NCBI RefSeq assembly: GCF_003316845.1
Contig: NZ_QMIK01000004.1
Span: 372,001 to 436,000 of the forward strand
Reading direction: 5' to 3'
DNA length: 64,000 nt
From: Cognataquiflexum aquatile
GTDB taxonomy: Bacteria; Bacteroidota; Bacteroidia; Cytophagales; Cyclobacteriaceae
Below the pieces are notes generated by a model. It saw only the letters and a list, made by a program, of their open reading frames with translations, searched no databases and was not told the DNA's origin. Both the position numbers and the translations under genes were made by a program. Positions 9,399 through 18,430 of the stretch are shown in pieces (within the stretch, counting starts at the first letter, position 1; each line of letters begins with the position of its first letter).

Positions 9399-10160
9399 TT
9401 ATACGGAAGCGGCATTCACTTCTTCTTTGATCCAATCGTACCCTTTTTCTTCTAATTCCATTGCCAATTCCTTGGTTCCTGATTTTACGATTCTTCCATT
9501 ATACAGAACATGGACATAATCAGGGACTATGTAATCCAACAGTCTCTGGTAGTGGGTGACTACAATAGTGGCTGTTTTATCAGATTTCAATTTGTTTACC
9601 CCATTGGAAACTATTCTCAAGGCATCGATATCGAGACCTGAGTCCGTCTCATCCAAAATGGAAAGCGTTGGTTCCAACATTGCCATTTGGAATATTTCAT
9701 TTCTCTTTTTTTCTCCTCCCGAAAATCCTTCATTCAATGAACGGCTCAAAAGTTTTTGATCTATTTCAACCAATTTCATTTTTTCTTTCATCACAGAAAG
9801 AAACTTGACGGCATCCAAGGCAGGCAAGCCTCTGTACTCACGAACCTGATTGACAGCAGTTCTCAAAAAATTTGTTGTGCTCACACCGGGGATTTCTACT
9901 GGATATTGGAACGCCAAGAAAACACCTTCTCTAGCCCTGTCTTCAGGTGCCAATTCCAAAAGGTCTTTTCCCTGAAATACAACTTCACCTTCAGTCACCT
10001 CATATTCTTCTCTGCCTGCCAAAACGGAGGCCAAAGTTGACTTTCCTGAGCCATTTGGCCCCATGATGGCGTGAACTTCACCTGCTTTTACTTCTAGGTT
10101 GATACCTCTTAATATAGGAGTGCCTTCGATGGAGGCATGTAAATTCTTAATTGATAACAT
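9399..10160 (-). CDS. sufC: SUF complex ATPase SufC
   Basis: An ABC-type ATPase of 253 residues that drives conformational change in SufBCD. Walker A (GPNGSGKST) is at 34-42, the ABC signature (FSGGEKKR) near 146-153, Walker B (LSILDETDSG) near 166-175, and the H-loop in VVTHYQRLL near 200. It has no membrane domain partner, as expected for SufC. It is the second gene of the operon, 38 bp after sufB. Confidence 0.97.
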   Translation of the reverse strand: MLSIKNLHASIEGTPILRGINLEVKAGEVHAIMGPNGSGKSTLASVLAGREEYEVTEGEVVFQGKDLLELAPEDRAREGVFLAFQYPVEIPGVSTTNFLRTAVNQVREYRGLPALDAVKFLSVMKEKMKLVEIDQKLLSRSLNEGFSGGEKKRNEIFQMAMLEPTLSILDETDSGLDIDALRIVSNGVNKLKSDKTATIVVTHYQRLLDYIVPDYVHVLYNGRIVKSGTKELAMELEEKGYDWIKEEVNAASV

Positions 10161-10172
10161 AATTGATTTGAT

Positions 10173-10193
10173 ATTAGAAATTAGAAATTCGAA
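10173..10193. repeat. Short heptanucleotide array in the sufB-sufC gap
   Basis: Three consecutive 7-mers (ATTAGAA, ATTAGAA, ATTCGAA) fill most of the 38-bp gap. This is the smallest example of the 7-bp lattice seen in other gaps of the window. Confidence 0.6.
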
Positions 10194-10198
10194 ATCTT

Positions 10199-11644
10199 TT
10201 ACCCAACACTTCCTTCCAACGTTAAGGCCAAAAGCTTTTGTGCTTCCACCGCAAATTCCATCGGAAGTTGGTTCAGTACCTCTTTTGCATAGCCGTTTAC
10301 GATAAGGGCAACTGCATCTTCAGTACTGATTCCCCTTTGGTTACAGTAAAACAATTGGTCCTCACCGATTTTGGAAGTAGTGGCTTCGTGCTCGACTTTG
10401 GCTGTAGGATTTTGGATGTCTATATAGGGGAAAGTGTGTGCGCCACACCGGTCACCCATTAATAAAGAGTCACACTGGGAAAAATTCCTTGCATTGGAAG
10501 CCCTTTTCATTACCTGAACCTGACCTCTGTAAGAATTTTGTGATCTTCCTGCAGAAATACCTTTTGAAACAATCCTTGACCTTGTGTTTTTACCGATATG
10601 GATCATTTTGGTTCCCGTATCAGCCTGTTGGTAATTATTGGTGACAGCTACGGAATAGAATTCACCGATCGAGTAGTCACCTTTTAAGATGCAGGAAGGA
10701 TATTTCCATGTCACTGCGGAACCGGTCTCGACTTGCGTCCATGATATCTTAGAATGGTCGCCTGCGCAGATTCCTCTTTTGGTTACAAAATTGTAGATAC
10801 CACCTTTTCCTGATTTGTCACCGGGATACCAGTTTTGGACTGTGGAATATTTCACTTCTGCATTTTTGGCAGCATATATTTCTACAACGGCGGCGTGAAG
10901 TTGATTCTCATCTCTTTGTGGGGCAGTACATCCTTCCAAATAAGAGACGTAAGAACCCTCATCTGCAATGATCAAAGTTCTTTCAAATTGTCCTGTATTG
11001 GCAGCATTGATTCTAAAATAAGTAGAAAGCTCCATCGGGCATCTGACACCGGTAGGGATGTAACAAAAGGATCCATCAGAAAAAACCGCGGAATTGAGTG
11101 CTGCATAATAATTGTCAGTCATTGGGACTACTGATCCCAAATATTTTTTGACCAGTTCGGGATGTTCATGGACAGCTTCGCTGAATGAACAAAAAATAAT
11201 TCCCAATTTGGATAACGTTTCTTTAAAAGTCGTTCCCACCGAAACCGAATCCAATACCGCATCTACAGCAATTCCCTGAAGTCTTTTTTGTTCGTTGAGA
11301 TTGATTCCGAGCCTTTCATAGATTTGAAGAAGTTCAGGATCAATTTCATCCAGGCTTTTTGGCTTGTTACTTTTTTTAGGTGCAGAATAATATCTGAGTC
11401 CCTGAAGATCGATTTTGGGATAATGCACATTGGCCCATACCGGTTCGGTCATTGTCAACCAATTATTAAAAGCTTTTAACCTCCATTCGAGAAGCCATTC
11501 CGGTTCTTCCTTTTTTGCAGAAATCCAACGAATGATATCTTCATTTAAACCAATTGGAGCTTCATCTGCTTCTAGATTGACCGACCAGCCGTGTTCGTAG
11601 TCTTTGGAGGTTAATTCTTCTAATATCTTATTGTCCTTGCTCAT
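10199..11644 (-). CDS. sufB: Fe-S cluster assembly protein SufB
   Basis: The SufB scaffold subunit, 481 residues, matching the family length. Cluster assembly occurs on the SufBC2D complex in the cytoplasm. Family segments seen include GTTFKETL near 136, [20 protein letters not shown] near 170-190, [12 protein letters not shown] near 241, and the C-terminal [16 protein letters not shown]. It is the first gene of a seven-gene minus-strand operon. No IscR/SufR-type regulator is adjacent; the nearest regulator is an Lrp-type gene 285 bp upstream. Confidence 0.97.
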   Translation of the reverse strand: MSKDNKILEELTSKDYEHGWSVNLEADEAPIGLNEDIIRWISAKKEEPEWLLEWRLKAFNNWLTMTEPVWANVHYPKIDLQGLRYYSAPKKSNKPKSLDEIDPELLQIYERLGINLNEQKRLQGIAVDAVLDSVSVGTTFKETLSKLGIIFCSFSEAVHEHPELVKKYLGSVVPMTDNYYAALNSAVFSDGSFCYIPTGVRCPMELSTYFRINAANTGQFERTLIIADEGSYVSYLEGCTAPQRDENQLHAAVVEIYAAKNAEVKYSTVQNWYPGDKSGKGGIYNFVTKRGICAGDHSKISWTQVETGSAVTWKYPSCILKGDYSIGEFYSVAVTNNYQQADTGTKMIHIGKNTRSRIVSKGISAGRSQNSYRGQVQVMKRASNARNFSQCDSLLMGDRCGAHTFPYIDIQNPTAKVEHEATTSKIGEDQLFYCNQRGISTEDAVALIVNGYAKEVLNQLPMEFAVEAQKLLALTLEGSVG

Positions 11645-11779
11645 TTGTTTGAGTAATTTAGACTAATTATAGTTTGTAAGGCGAAGATACAACATTAAAC
11701 CAAAATATAATGTTCAAATCAATAGGAAAAATTGATCATTCAAGCTGAATAGTGAGCTTATTTCTCAGAAATTCAACTA

Positions 11780-11821
11780 TTTAAAAATGAATATAGCTGA
11801 GATTTACCTTCTCAGCTATAT
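11780..11821 (-). terminator. Long perfect inverted repeat, probably the terminator of the Lrp gene
   Basis: A 12-bp perfect stem (11791-11802 and 11810-11821, ATATAGCTGAGA type) with a 7-base loop is followed on the minus strand by TTCATTTTT. It lies in the 285-bp gap between the Lrp-type gene and sufB. An operator role is possible, but the T-rich tail favours termination. The rest of the gap should hold the suf promoter; I could not fix it. Confidence 0.55.
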
Positions 11822-11929
11822 GATAAAAAGCAAAGTATATCTTGTTTAAGTTATAATTTTTATTAAAATGGATTTAATCTAAATAATCAATTTATATGAG
11901 GAATATCATTTTTTTGGGTGTTTTAGCAC

Positions 11930-12397
11930 TTATTTTTCAAAAAACTGAATGGGCCTATTGATACTTTCTTCCAAGACAATCAAGGTTTCTGTTCTGTCTA
12001 TCCCATCGACTTTTTGGATTTTATCCAAAACTGTTCTGAGGTGATTGGTGTCTTTGCAGATAATTTTTGCAAAAATGCTGTAGTTTCCTGTGGTGTAATA
12101 AGCGTTGATTACTTCTGAAATTTCCTTTAATCTTCCGATTACAGTATCGTAGAGAGAACTTTTTTCAAGGTAAATTCCAAGAAAGGCTGAAATGTCATAC
12201 CCTAGTTTTGAAAAATCAATATTGAGTGTGGCACTTTTCACGATTCCCATGTCTTCGAGTTTTCTCATCCTTACGTGTACAGTACCGGAAGAAACATAAA
12301 CTTTTTTGGCAATTTCTGTATATGGGGTCTTGGCATCGTCATTCAACAATGAAATAATCTTAAGATCAACATTGTCAATATCTAAAATTTTGTCCAT
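11930..12397 (-). CDS. Lrp/AsnC family transcriptional regulator
   Basis: A 155-residue DNA-binding regulator. The N-terminal winged helix-turn-helix is visible near residues 24-50 (TPYTEIAKKVYVSSGTVHVRMRKLEDMGIV). The C-terminal alpha/beta AsnC-ligand domain follows, with YTTGNYSIFAKIICKDTNHLR near 100-120. Members sense amino acids or other small ligands and bind as octamers. It is a single gene with its own downstream hairpin. The targets cannot be told from the sequence; suf control is possible but not supported. Confidence 0.93.
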   Translation of the reverse strand: MDKILDIDNVDLKIISLLNDDAKTPYTEIAKKVYVSSGTVHVRMRKLEDMGIVKSATLNIDFSKLGYDISAFLGIYLEKSSLYDTVIGRLKEISEVINAYYTTGNYSIFAKIICKDTNHLRTVLDKIQKVDGIDRTETLIVLEESINRPIQFFEK

Positions 12398-12570
12398 TTT
12401 TTTTGGGTTAATTTGAGGCTATGTTAATATATGTGCCCACAAATTATGAAATAGTTAAAAAATTGCAAAATAAATTTTTCAATTTGTAAAATTCGGTAAA
12501 ATGAAGTTACTTTGGTGCGTTCGACTTGAAGTTATATAATATTTGGTATTTGCTTCTTTTGGTCAAATAA

Positions 12571-12660
12571 ATGTTTGAAAATTTAAGTTTTACTTTGTTT
12601 CAGGCATTTTTTAAATGGAAACTTTTAATCTCTAAAGTTATATTTGGGTTTATATTCTGA
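12571..12660 (+). CDS. Possible 29-residue hydrophobic peptide gene
   Basis: A short frame from ATG 12571 to TGA 12660 encodes a very hydrophobic, aromatic-rich peptide (MFENLSFTLFQAFF...). Its stop is six bases before a strong intrinsic terminator that has no other gene to serve. TTTG at 12511 and AATATTTG at 12538-12545 could form a promoter about 25 bp upstream of the start. It could be a small membrane peptide or a small RNA that is open by chance. The rest of the 373-bp gap (12398-12770) is AT-rich with nothing else recognised. Confidence 0.3.
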   Translation: MFENLSFTLFQAFFKWKLLISKVIFGFIF

Positions 12661-12665
12661 AAAGG

Positions 12666-12690
12666 GTCTTGCTAATGGCAAGACTTTTTT
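12666..12690 (+). terminator. Orphan intrinsic terminator
   Basis: A perfect 7-bp stem (GTCTTGC/GCAAGAC) with a 5-base loop is followed by six T residues on the plus strand. No plus-strand gene of normal size precedes it, because the upstream neighbour is the divergent Lrp gene. It implies a short transcript of roughly 100-140 nt. Confidence 0.75.
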
Positions 12691-12720
12691 GTGCCCTTTA
12701 AAAAATTTAAAATGCAAAAA

Positions 12721-12753
12721 TTTGCATATGAAAAATATTTTACTGTATATTTG
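12721..12753 (+). promoter_or_regulatory. Bacteroidota-type promoter of the secreted protein gene
   Basis: A TTTG at 12721-12724 and a perfect TATATTTG at 12746-12753 are separated by 21 bp, matching the -33/-7 consensus of the Bacteroidota primary sigma factor. The predicted transcript start lies about 10 bases before ATG 12771, a very short leader. Confidence 0.65.
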
Positions 12754-12770
12754 AAAAAAATATCTCGCAT

Positions 12771-13304
12771 ATGTACAGACTTTCATTCATCCTCGCATTA
12801 TTCGTAAGTGTTTCACTTGTTGGATCACGTGTTCAGGCCAAATCGGTTTTTTCTGAAATAGAAAATGAAAAAGAAATTAAAAACGCTACCAAAGAGAACG
12901 AAAAGGCGCTCGTTTCTTTGAAACCTTTTGTAGGCGTTTCTTCAGGAGATCAAAATTCTGGTTTAACGAGTGATTTGATAATTGATGTTCTTGATCCGGT
13001 AGATGGATTTGGTTCGGACTATGCACCGTGGTTTTGGTCAGAAGAGACATTTGCCTTGCTTGATGGATATGCTCCATTCATTTTTAGGACAAAGAAAAGC
13101 GCCTCTGCAATAGATGAATTGAGGGTTGTGATTTCAATAAATGAATTTGGAAAAGTGATAGGTTATAAAATCCTGAATGAATCAGCCGATAAAGGTTTGA
13201 AGGAAAGACTTGCCCATGTGATAAGAAAAATGCCTGATGCAATACCTGTTCCCGGATTCAATTCTTATGAATCCATGGATTTTGAATTGATAATGGCTTA
13301 TTGA
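12771..13304 (+). CDS. Secreted protein with TonB C-terminal-like domain
   Basis: A protein of 177 residues with a clear Sec signal peptide (1-23, ending SRVQA). The last 65 residues (ELRVVISINEFGKVIGYKIL..., then RLAHVIRKMP) resemble the energy-transducer TonB C-terminal domain, in which a strand with a DGKV-type turn is followed by a helix ending in KMP. Unlike TonB it has no transmembrane anchor or Pro-rich linker, so it may be a free periplasmic relative. The function is unknown. It has its own promoter and terminator, so it is monocistronic. Confidence 0.8.
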   Translation: MYRLSFILALFVSVSLVGSRVQAKSVFSEIENEKEIKNATKENEKALVSLKPFVGVSSGDQNSGLTSDLIIDVLDPVDGFGSDYAPWFWSEETFALLDGYAPFIFRTKKSASAIDELRVVISINEFGKVIGYKILNESADKGLKERLAHVIRKMPDAIPVPGFNSYESMDFELIMAY

Positions 13305-13337
13305 TATTTGTTTTGATTAACTCTTCAGAATGATTTT

Positions 13338-13368
13338 CCCTGCCAAAGAATTGGCAGGGATTTTTTTT
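13338..13368 (+). terminator. Strong intrinsic terminator
   Basis: A perfect 9-bp stem (CCCTGCCAA/TTGGCAGGG) with a four-base loop is followed by A and eight T residues. It ends the TonB-C-like gene. Confidence 0.92.
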
Positions 13369-13430
13369 GAGCGGTTAGGAAGGGGGGTCGTCATATCCTA
13401 ATTTTATCCTAATCATCAACTCAAACAGAA

Positions 13431-15353
13431 ATGAAAAAAAACATACTCATGGTAGCTATTGGCCTGCTTGCTTTCACAAGCTTTGCCATAGCACAGGAAG
13501 TATCTCTGTCTCCGGATAAGAAATGGCCTGAGCAAGATAAAAAGTCAAAATTTTATACAGTTTCCGGGGAAAGACACGGTCAATCTTTTTTCAAGAAACA
13601 TGAGTTTCCCGAAGTGCAATATGCCCCGGGAGAAAAACTGACTTTTGATATTTACCATACACCTGATGTGATGTATCACTGGTATAAATTATGGGCAGAA
13701 AAGTATCCTGAAATCACCGAACTCTACGAGGTGGCAAAATCCTACGAAGGGAGGCCGATTCTCCAAATGACCATTACCAACAAAAAAACTGGAAAACATA
13801 CAGATAAGCCTGCTGCTTACTTTGAAGGAGGCAGACACGGCGGAGAAGTTACAGCAAGTGAAGCAGTTTTTTGGTTGACCCAGCAATTATTGGAAAACTA
13901 TGGCAAAGATCCTGAAATCACCAAACTGATTGACACCAAAACAGTCTATGTCAGGCCTCAAAATAATCCTGATGGGACCAGCATGTACCTTTTTACTGAA
14001 CAACAAAACAGAAGTACTGTCCGCCCGCATGATACGGATAGAGATGGTTTACTTGATGAAGATCCAAATGAGGACCTTAACGGAGATGGCATCATTCACA
14101 TGATTAGAAAAAAAGCAGTTACCGATAAGGAAAAGGAAGAAGCAAACCTCATCATTGATCCTAGGGATCCAAAAGGGCGTTTGATGAAGAGGGTGTTTGA
14201 AGGTAAAGGTGACTACCTGATGTATTCAGAAGGCATTGATAATGATGGTGATGGCAAATACAATGAAGATGGAATCGGTGGATTGGACCTCCATCGAAAC
14301 TATCCCGAAAACTGGAGACCTGATACAGGTGGTGATGAAACAGGGAGAGGGTATACCCAATTTGGCGCGGGTGAATATCCGCTAAGCGAAATCGAAACCC
14401 GCTCAACAGTACTTTGGTTGCTTTCGCATCCGAATATTTCGGTTGTCAATTCATTGGATACCAGAGTTCCTATGCACTTGAGGCCGCCTTCCACTTCTTC
14501 TAGTGCGGAGTCCATGTTTTTGAAAGACAGGTTGATCTATGAATATTATGACAGCCTCGGAATGACAATTACAGGATATCCTTGGGCAGGTGATGTATAT
14601 GAGACATATAGTACAAGGGGAAAAGTCAATAGGCTTACAGGAGATCCTTTGAAGCCAAGCCCATTATTTGGACATGGACCTGACTTTGGATATTTCTATT
14701 ATGGTGCAGTTTGGTATGGTGATGAGCTATGGAATAACGGTGCCATGAAGGATTATGACGGTGATGGACAGCGGGATGATTACGATGGCATGCGATGGGA
14801 TGATGAAGAGAATGGTTCAAAAGGTTTTAAGAATTGGGAAAAATTCAACCACCCGCAGCTTGGTGAAGTCGAAATTGGTGGATCGCATCCGAAATTTTTT
14901 GGCCAAAACGGGCCTCCTTGGCAGTTAGAAAGCTGGATCAAAAAACAGTCTTTATTTAACCTTGCCATGGCAAAGGACTTGCCTCAGATCGAAATCAAAA
15001 ATGTCAATATCACCAAATCCGGTGATCAGTATGAAATCAAAGTTACTTGGACTAATTCCGGGAAACTTCCTGTGGCATTGGATCAGGCAAAAAGGGTAAA
15101 AATCGTACAAGAGGATCGTTTGATGTTGGAGTTTGACAAAGAACTTACCAAAGGTTTTGAAAATGCGAAAGTACAGATCACTACACCGGAATTGTATGAA
15201 AAAACCATTTACACAGGTTATACTGAGGTAGGAGAGACCAAAGAAGCAGTCTTCAAGGTAAAAGTGAACCAAAAGGAACCTGTCAAAGGGAAGCTAAAAT
15301 TTCTTTCTACAAGGGGAGGTTATATCGAGAGGGAATTCACCTTAGGAAACTAG
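13431..15353 (+). CDS. Secreted M14-family zinc carboxypeptidase
   Basis: A 640-residue protein with a signal peptide (1-21, ending SFAIAQ). The zinc motif H-x-x-E is seen in GGRHGGEVTASE near residue 135, and the M14 hallmark DLHRNYPENW near 285 matches the usual NRNF-type segment. Three acidic DxDxDG-type loops (near 203, 270 and 445) are inserted around the domain and look like calcium sites. A C-terminal beta-sandwich of about 120 residues follows (about 520-640). It should cleave peptides outside the cytoplasm. The third zinc ligand is not obvious to me, so activity is likely but not proven. Confidence 0.88.
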   Translation: MKKNILMVAIGLLAFTSFAIAQEVSLSPDKKWPEQDKKSKFYTVSGERHGQSFFKKHEFPEVQYAPGEKLTFDIYHTPDVMYHWYKLWAEKYPEITELYEVAKSYEGRPILQMTITNKKTGKHTDKPAAYFEGGRHGGEVTASEAVFWLTQQLLENYGKDPEITKLIDTKTVYVRPQNNPDGTSMYLFTEQQNRSTVRPHDTDRDGLLDEDPNEDLNGDGIIHMIRKKAVTDKEKEEANLIIDPRDPKGRLMKRVFEGKGDYLMYSEGIDNDGDGKYNEDGIGGLDLHRNYPENWRPDTGGDETGRGYTQFGAGEYPLSEIETRSTVLWLLSHPNISVVNSLDTRVPMHLRPPSTSSSAESMFLKDRLIYEYYDSLGMTITGYPWAGDVYETYSTRGKVNRLTGDPLKPSPLFGHGPDFGYFYYGAVWYGDELWNNGAMKDYDGDGQRDDYDGMRWDDEENGSKGFKNWEKFNHPQLGEVEIGGSHPKFFGQNGPPWQLESWIKKQSLFNLAMAKDLPQIEIKNVNITKSGDQYEIKVTWTNSGKLPVALDQAKRVKIVQEDRLMLEFDKELTKGFENAKVQITTPELYEKTIYTGYTEVGETKEAVFKVKVNQKEPVKGKLKFLSTRGGYIEREFTLGN

Positions 15354-15377
15354 GAGGTAATATTATTTCTTTTGTTT

Positions 15378-15440
15378 GCCACAAATCATTGGTATTAAAG
15401 GGGGTTTTTCCTCTTTACCATGTGATTTGTGGCTTTTTTT
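15378..15440 (+). terminator. Long-armed intrinsic terminator
   Basis: An 11-bp outer stem (GCCACAAATCA and its complement ending at 15433) is extended inward by imperfect pairing, and is followed by seven T residues. It ends the M14 gene. Confidence 0.85.
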
Positions 15441-15527
15441 ATAACATCAAAAATCCGTTAAAATAAAACTTAAAGAATCCTTACTTGTTCTTGATTTTAT
15501 TTGAAGCAAATCAAAAGTCAGATTAAA

Positions 15528-18359
15528 ATGAAAAACCTAATCAAACTTCACCTCATAATACTTTTATTCTGCATAAGCACTTTTGCGGCAGCCCAAGAAA
15601 AAAGAGCCTTGACCCATCAGGATTATGATGGATGGGAAACTGTTTCTTCAGAAAAAATCTCAAAATCCGGACAATGGATTGGTTATACAGTCAATCCCCA
15701 AGAAGGCGACGGTAGACTCGAAATTGCCTCCCATCAAAATCCGGATCAGCGATTTCTTATTCCCAGAGTCAGTCAATGGACATTTTCAAACAACAGCCAA
15801 TTTGCCATAGGAAAAATCATTCCACAGGCTGACACGGTCCGTTCTCTCAAGTTGAAAAAGAAAAAAGCGGACGATATGCCAAAGGACAGTGTTTTTATCA
15901 TGAACCTGACTACCGGAGAATTGGAGAAATTAGCGAGGGTGAAGTCCTATTCTCTTCCAGGAAAGGAAGGAAATTGGATGGCAGTTCATTTTGAGAAGGA
16001 TTTGCCAAAAAAAGGGGAGAAGAAGGAAAACGGTGATTCTACAAAAGTCAACGAACCAAAACCTGAAAAACCAAAGAAAACCGACGGTTCCAAGCTTATG
16101 GTCAAAGAGCTGACAGGAACCCAAATTTTTGAATTTGATAGGGTAAAATCATTTGGCTTTTCTGAGAAGGGAGACTTTTTGTACTATACAAAAGCAACCG
16201 AAGACACTTTGAAGAATGCAGGTATTTTCCTTTTAAATCTCAAAACAGGAGAAACAAAAACCATTGATGAAGGAAAGACCGACTATATTTCTATGGTTTT
16301 TTCTCCTGAAAATAAGCTGTTGGCTTTTTTGGCCACAGAGGATTCTGCCAAATCCAAAAAGCCCTATTTTGACCTTTTCCTATTTGATATCAACAAAGGA
16401 AAAAACCAGAAGGTAGCCTCCAAAGGCACTGCAGGGATCAATGGCATGGTAAGTAAAAATGGACGTTTGTTTTTTTCAAATGACGAAAACCGGTTGTTTT
16501 TTGGGACCTCTCCGGATTATATCGCATATCAATATGAAGACGATTCGACCATTTTGGATGAGGAAAGGGTAAGTCTTGACATTTGGGGATGGCAGGATGC
16601 AGAGATTCAGCCCATGCAATTGAAGAATAAAAGCAGGGAAGAGAATAAATCTTTTCTCACTGTTTTCAATTTGAAATCCAAGGTCATCACCCAGATTGGA
16701 GATGAATCAGTATCCCAGATCGATGTGGACAAAAAAGTCAAAAATCAATTCGGGCTTGGTTTTGACGCAAGTCCTTACCGTAGAAATTACAGTTGGGATA
16801 TTCAGATAGGAAGAGATTTGTATTTGGTAGACTTGACAACGGGTTCAAAAAACCTCATTCGAAAAGATGTCCCTGACAATCCACAATTATCTCCTGAAGG
16901 GAAATATGTCTTTTGGTATGACGAGCGGGACAGTTCTTGGGTTTCCTATGATATCAAATCAAAAACCTTCAAGAACCTGACACAGGATATTGAGAGCATT
17001 TTTTATGATGAGCTGCATGATTCACCTGCACTTCCTTCAAGCAATGGTGCCGCAGGATGGACCAAAGGGGATTTGGCCTTTTTGGTATATGACAGGTATG
17101 ATATCTGGAAAATAGATCCCACAGGAAAGTCAGCTCCGGTGAATGTGACAAAAGGCGAAGGAAAGAAGCAGCAAATTGTATTTAGGAGGGAAAAGCTGGA
17201 CAATGAAGAAGAAAGTATAGACCCATCACAGCCCTTGATATTGAATGCTTTTAATGAATTGAATAAGAAGAATGGGTTTTTCATAGGAGAAATTTCCGGT
17301 GCAACTATTCCACAATCCATTGTTTTTACAGACCACCGGTATTCAGGCTTGACCAAGGCAGAGAATTCAGACAAAATGCTTGTTAGAAGATCTACATTTC
17401 AGGAATATTCTGACATCTACGCCACGGATTTGAATCTCAAGTCGATGGAAAGGGTATCCATAGCAAATCCACAGCAAAGTCAGGTAAAATGGGGATCGGT
17501 TGAATTGGTCAATTACCTCGCAAATGACGGTGTTCCGTTACAGGGCCTTCTTTTCAAACCGGAAAACTTTGATCCGAATAAAAAGTATCCCATGTTGGTT
17601 TATTTCTATGAAAGGAATTCTGACGGATTGCACTCCTATAGAGCCCCCGCTCCAAGTGCGTCGACGATCAACATCCCTTATTTTGTGAGTAATGATTACT
17701 TGGTTTTTGTGCCGGATATCAAGTATGACTTGGGCTTACCGGGACCAAGCGCTTATAATTGCATCATACCGGGCGTTCAGGCTTTGGTGTCAAGAGGATT
17801 CGTGGATGCCTCGAATATGGCTATACAAGGCCAATCTTGGGGAGGTTACCAAGTTGCCTATTTGATCACAAGGACCAATATGTTCAAAGCCGCAGGCGCG
17901 GGAGCTCCTGTTGTGAACATGACTTCGGCATATGGTGGCATCAGGTGGGGTACCGGAATGAGCAGGATGTTTCAATACGAGCAAACCCAATCAAGAATAG
18001 GAGGGACACTTTGGGACAAGCCTCTTTATTATATTGAGAATTCACCGCTATTTACGATGGATAGGGTAAATACGCCAGTCCTGATTATGCACAACGATGA
18101 TGACGGTTCTGTTCCATGGTATCAGGGAATAGAAATGTTTATGGCATTGAAAAGACTGAATAAGCCGGCTTGGTTGCTTCAATACAACGGGGAAGACCAT
18201 AACCTGAGGTTGAGGAAAAACAGGAAAGACCTTTCCATCCGTATGGCCCAATTCTTTGACTACTATCTGAAAGGAGCCCCGGCACCGCTTTGGATGACAG
18301 AAGGTTTGCCTGCTGTCGAAAAAGGAAAAACCCTCAAGTATGAGCTTTCAGGAAATTGA
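15528..18359 (+). CDS. S9-family serine peptidase (prolyl oligopeptidase type)
   Basis: A secreted peptidase of 943 residues. The signal peptide covers about 1-23 (ending TFAAAQ). A long beta-propeller region is followed by the alpha/beta hydrolase domain from about 660. The triad is visible as Ser in GQSWGGY near 770, Asp in HNDDDGSVPW near 856 and His in GEDHNLRLRKN near 890. The frame can be extended to 15501 only with TTG; ATG 15528 gives a normal signal peptide. Residues of about 160-190 hold a Lys/Pro/Glu-rich insertion. It probably trims peptides in the periplasm, a partner in function to the carboxypeptidase upstream. Confidence 0.93.
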   Translation: MKNLIKLHLIILLFCISTFAAAQEKRALTHQDYDGWETVSSEKISKSGQWIGYTVNPQEGDGRLEIASHQNPDQRFLIPRVSQWTFSNNSQFAIGKIIPQADTVRSLKLKKKKADDMPKDSVFIMNLTTGELEKLARVKSYSLPGKEGNWMAVHFEKDLPKKGEKKENGDSTKVNEPKPEKPKKTDGSKLMVKELTGTQIFEFDRVKSFGFSEKGDFLYYTKATEDTLKNAGIFLLNLKTGETKTIDEGKTDYISMVFSPENKLLAFLATEDSAKSKKPYFDLFLFDINKGKNQKVASKGTAGINGMVSKNGRLFFSNDENRLFFGTSPDYIAYQYEDDSTILDEERVSLDIWGWQDAEIQPMQLKNKSREENKSFLTVFNLKSKVITQIGDESVSQIDVDKKVKNQFGLGFDASPYRRNYSWDIQIGRDLYLVDLTTGSKNLIRKDVPDNPQLSPEGKYVFWYDERDSSWVSYDIKSKTFKNLTQDIESIFYDELHDSPALPSSNGAAGWTKGDLAFLVYDRYDIWKIDPTGKSAPVNVTKGEGKKQQIVFRREKLDNEEESIDPSQPLILNAFNELNKKNGFFIGEISGATIPQSIVFTDHRYSGLTKAENSDKMLVRRSTFQEYSDIYATDLNLKSMERVSIANPQQSQVKWGSVELVNYLANDGVPLQGLLFKPENFDPNKKYPMLVYFYERNSDGLHSYRAPAPSASTINIPYFVSNDYLVFVPDIKYDLGLPGPSAYNCIIPGVQALVSRGFVDASNMAIQGQSWGGYQVAYLITRTNMFKAAGAGAPVVNMTSAYGGIRWGTGMSRMFQYEQTQSRIGGTLWDKPLYYIENSPLFTMDRVNTPVLIMHNDDDGSVPWYQGIEMFMALKRLNKPAWLLQYNGEDHNLRLRKNRKDLSIRMAQFFDYYLKGAPAPLWMTEGLPAVEKGKTLKYELSGN

Positions 18360-18373
18360 ATAAAATAGTAAGC

Positions 18374-18413
18374 AAAAAAGCCATTGGGTAGAAATTCCCA
18401 ATGGCTTTTATTG
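18374..18413. terminator. Bidirectional terminator between convergent genes
   Basis: A 13-bp perfect stem (AAAAGCCATTGGG type) is flanked by T-rich runs on both strands. It separates the S9 peptidase gene from the convergent gene at 18431. Confidence 0.9.
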
Positions 18414-18430
18414 TTTTAGACTTTTTAGGA

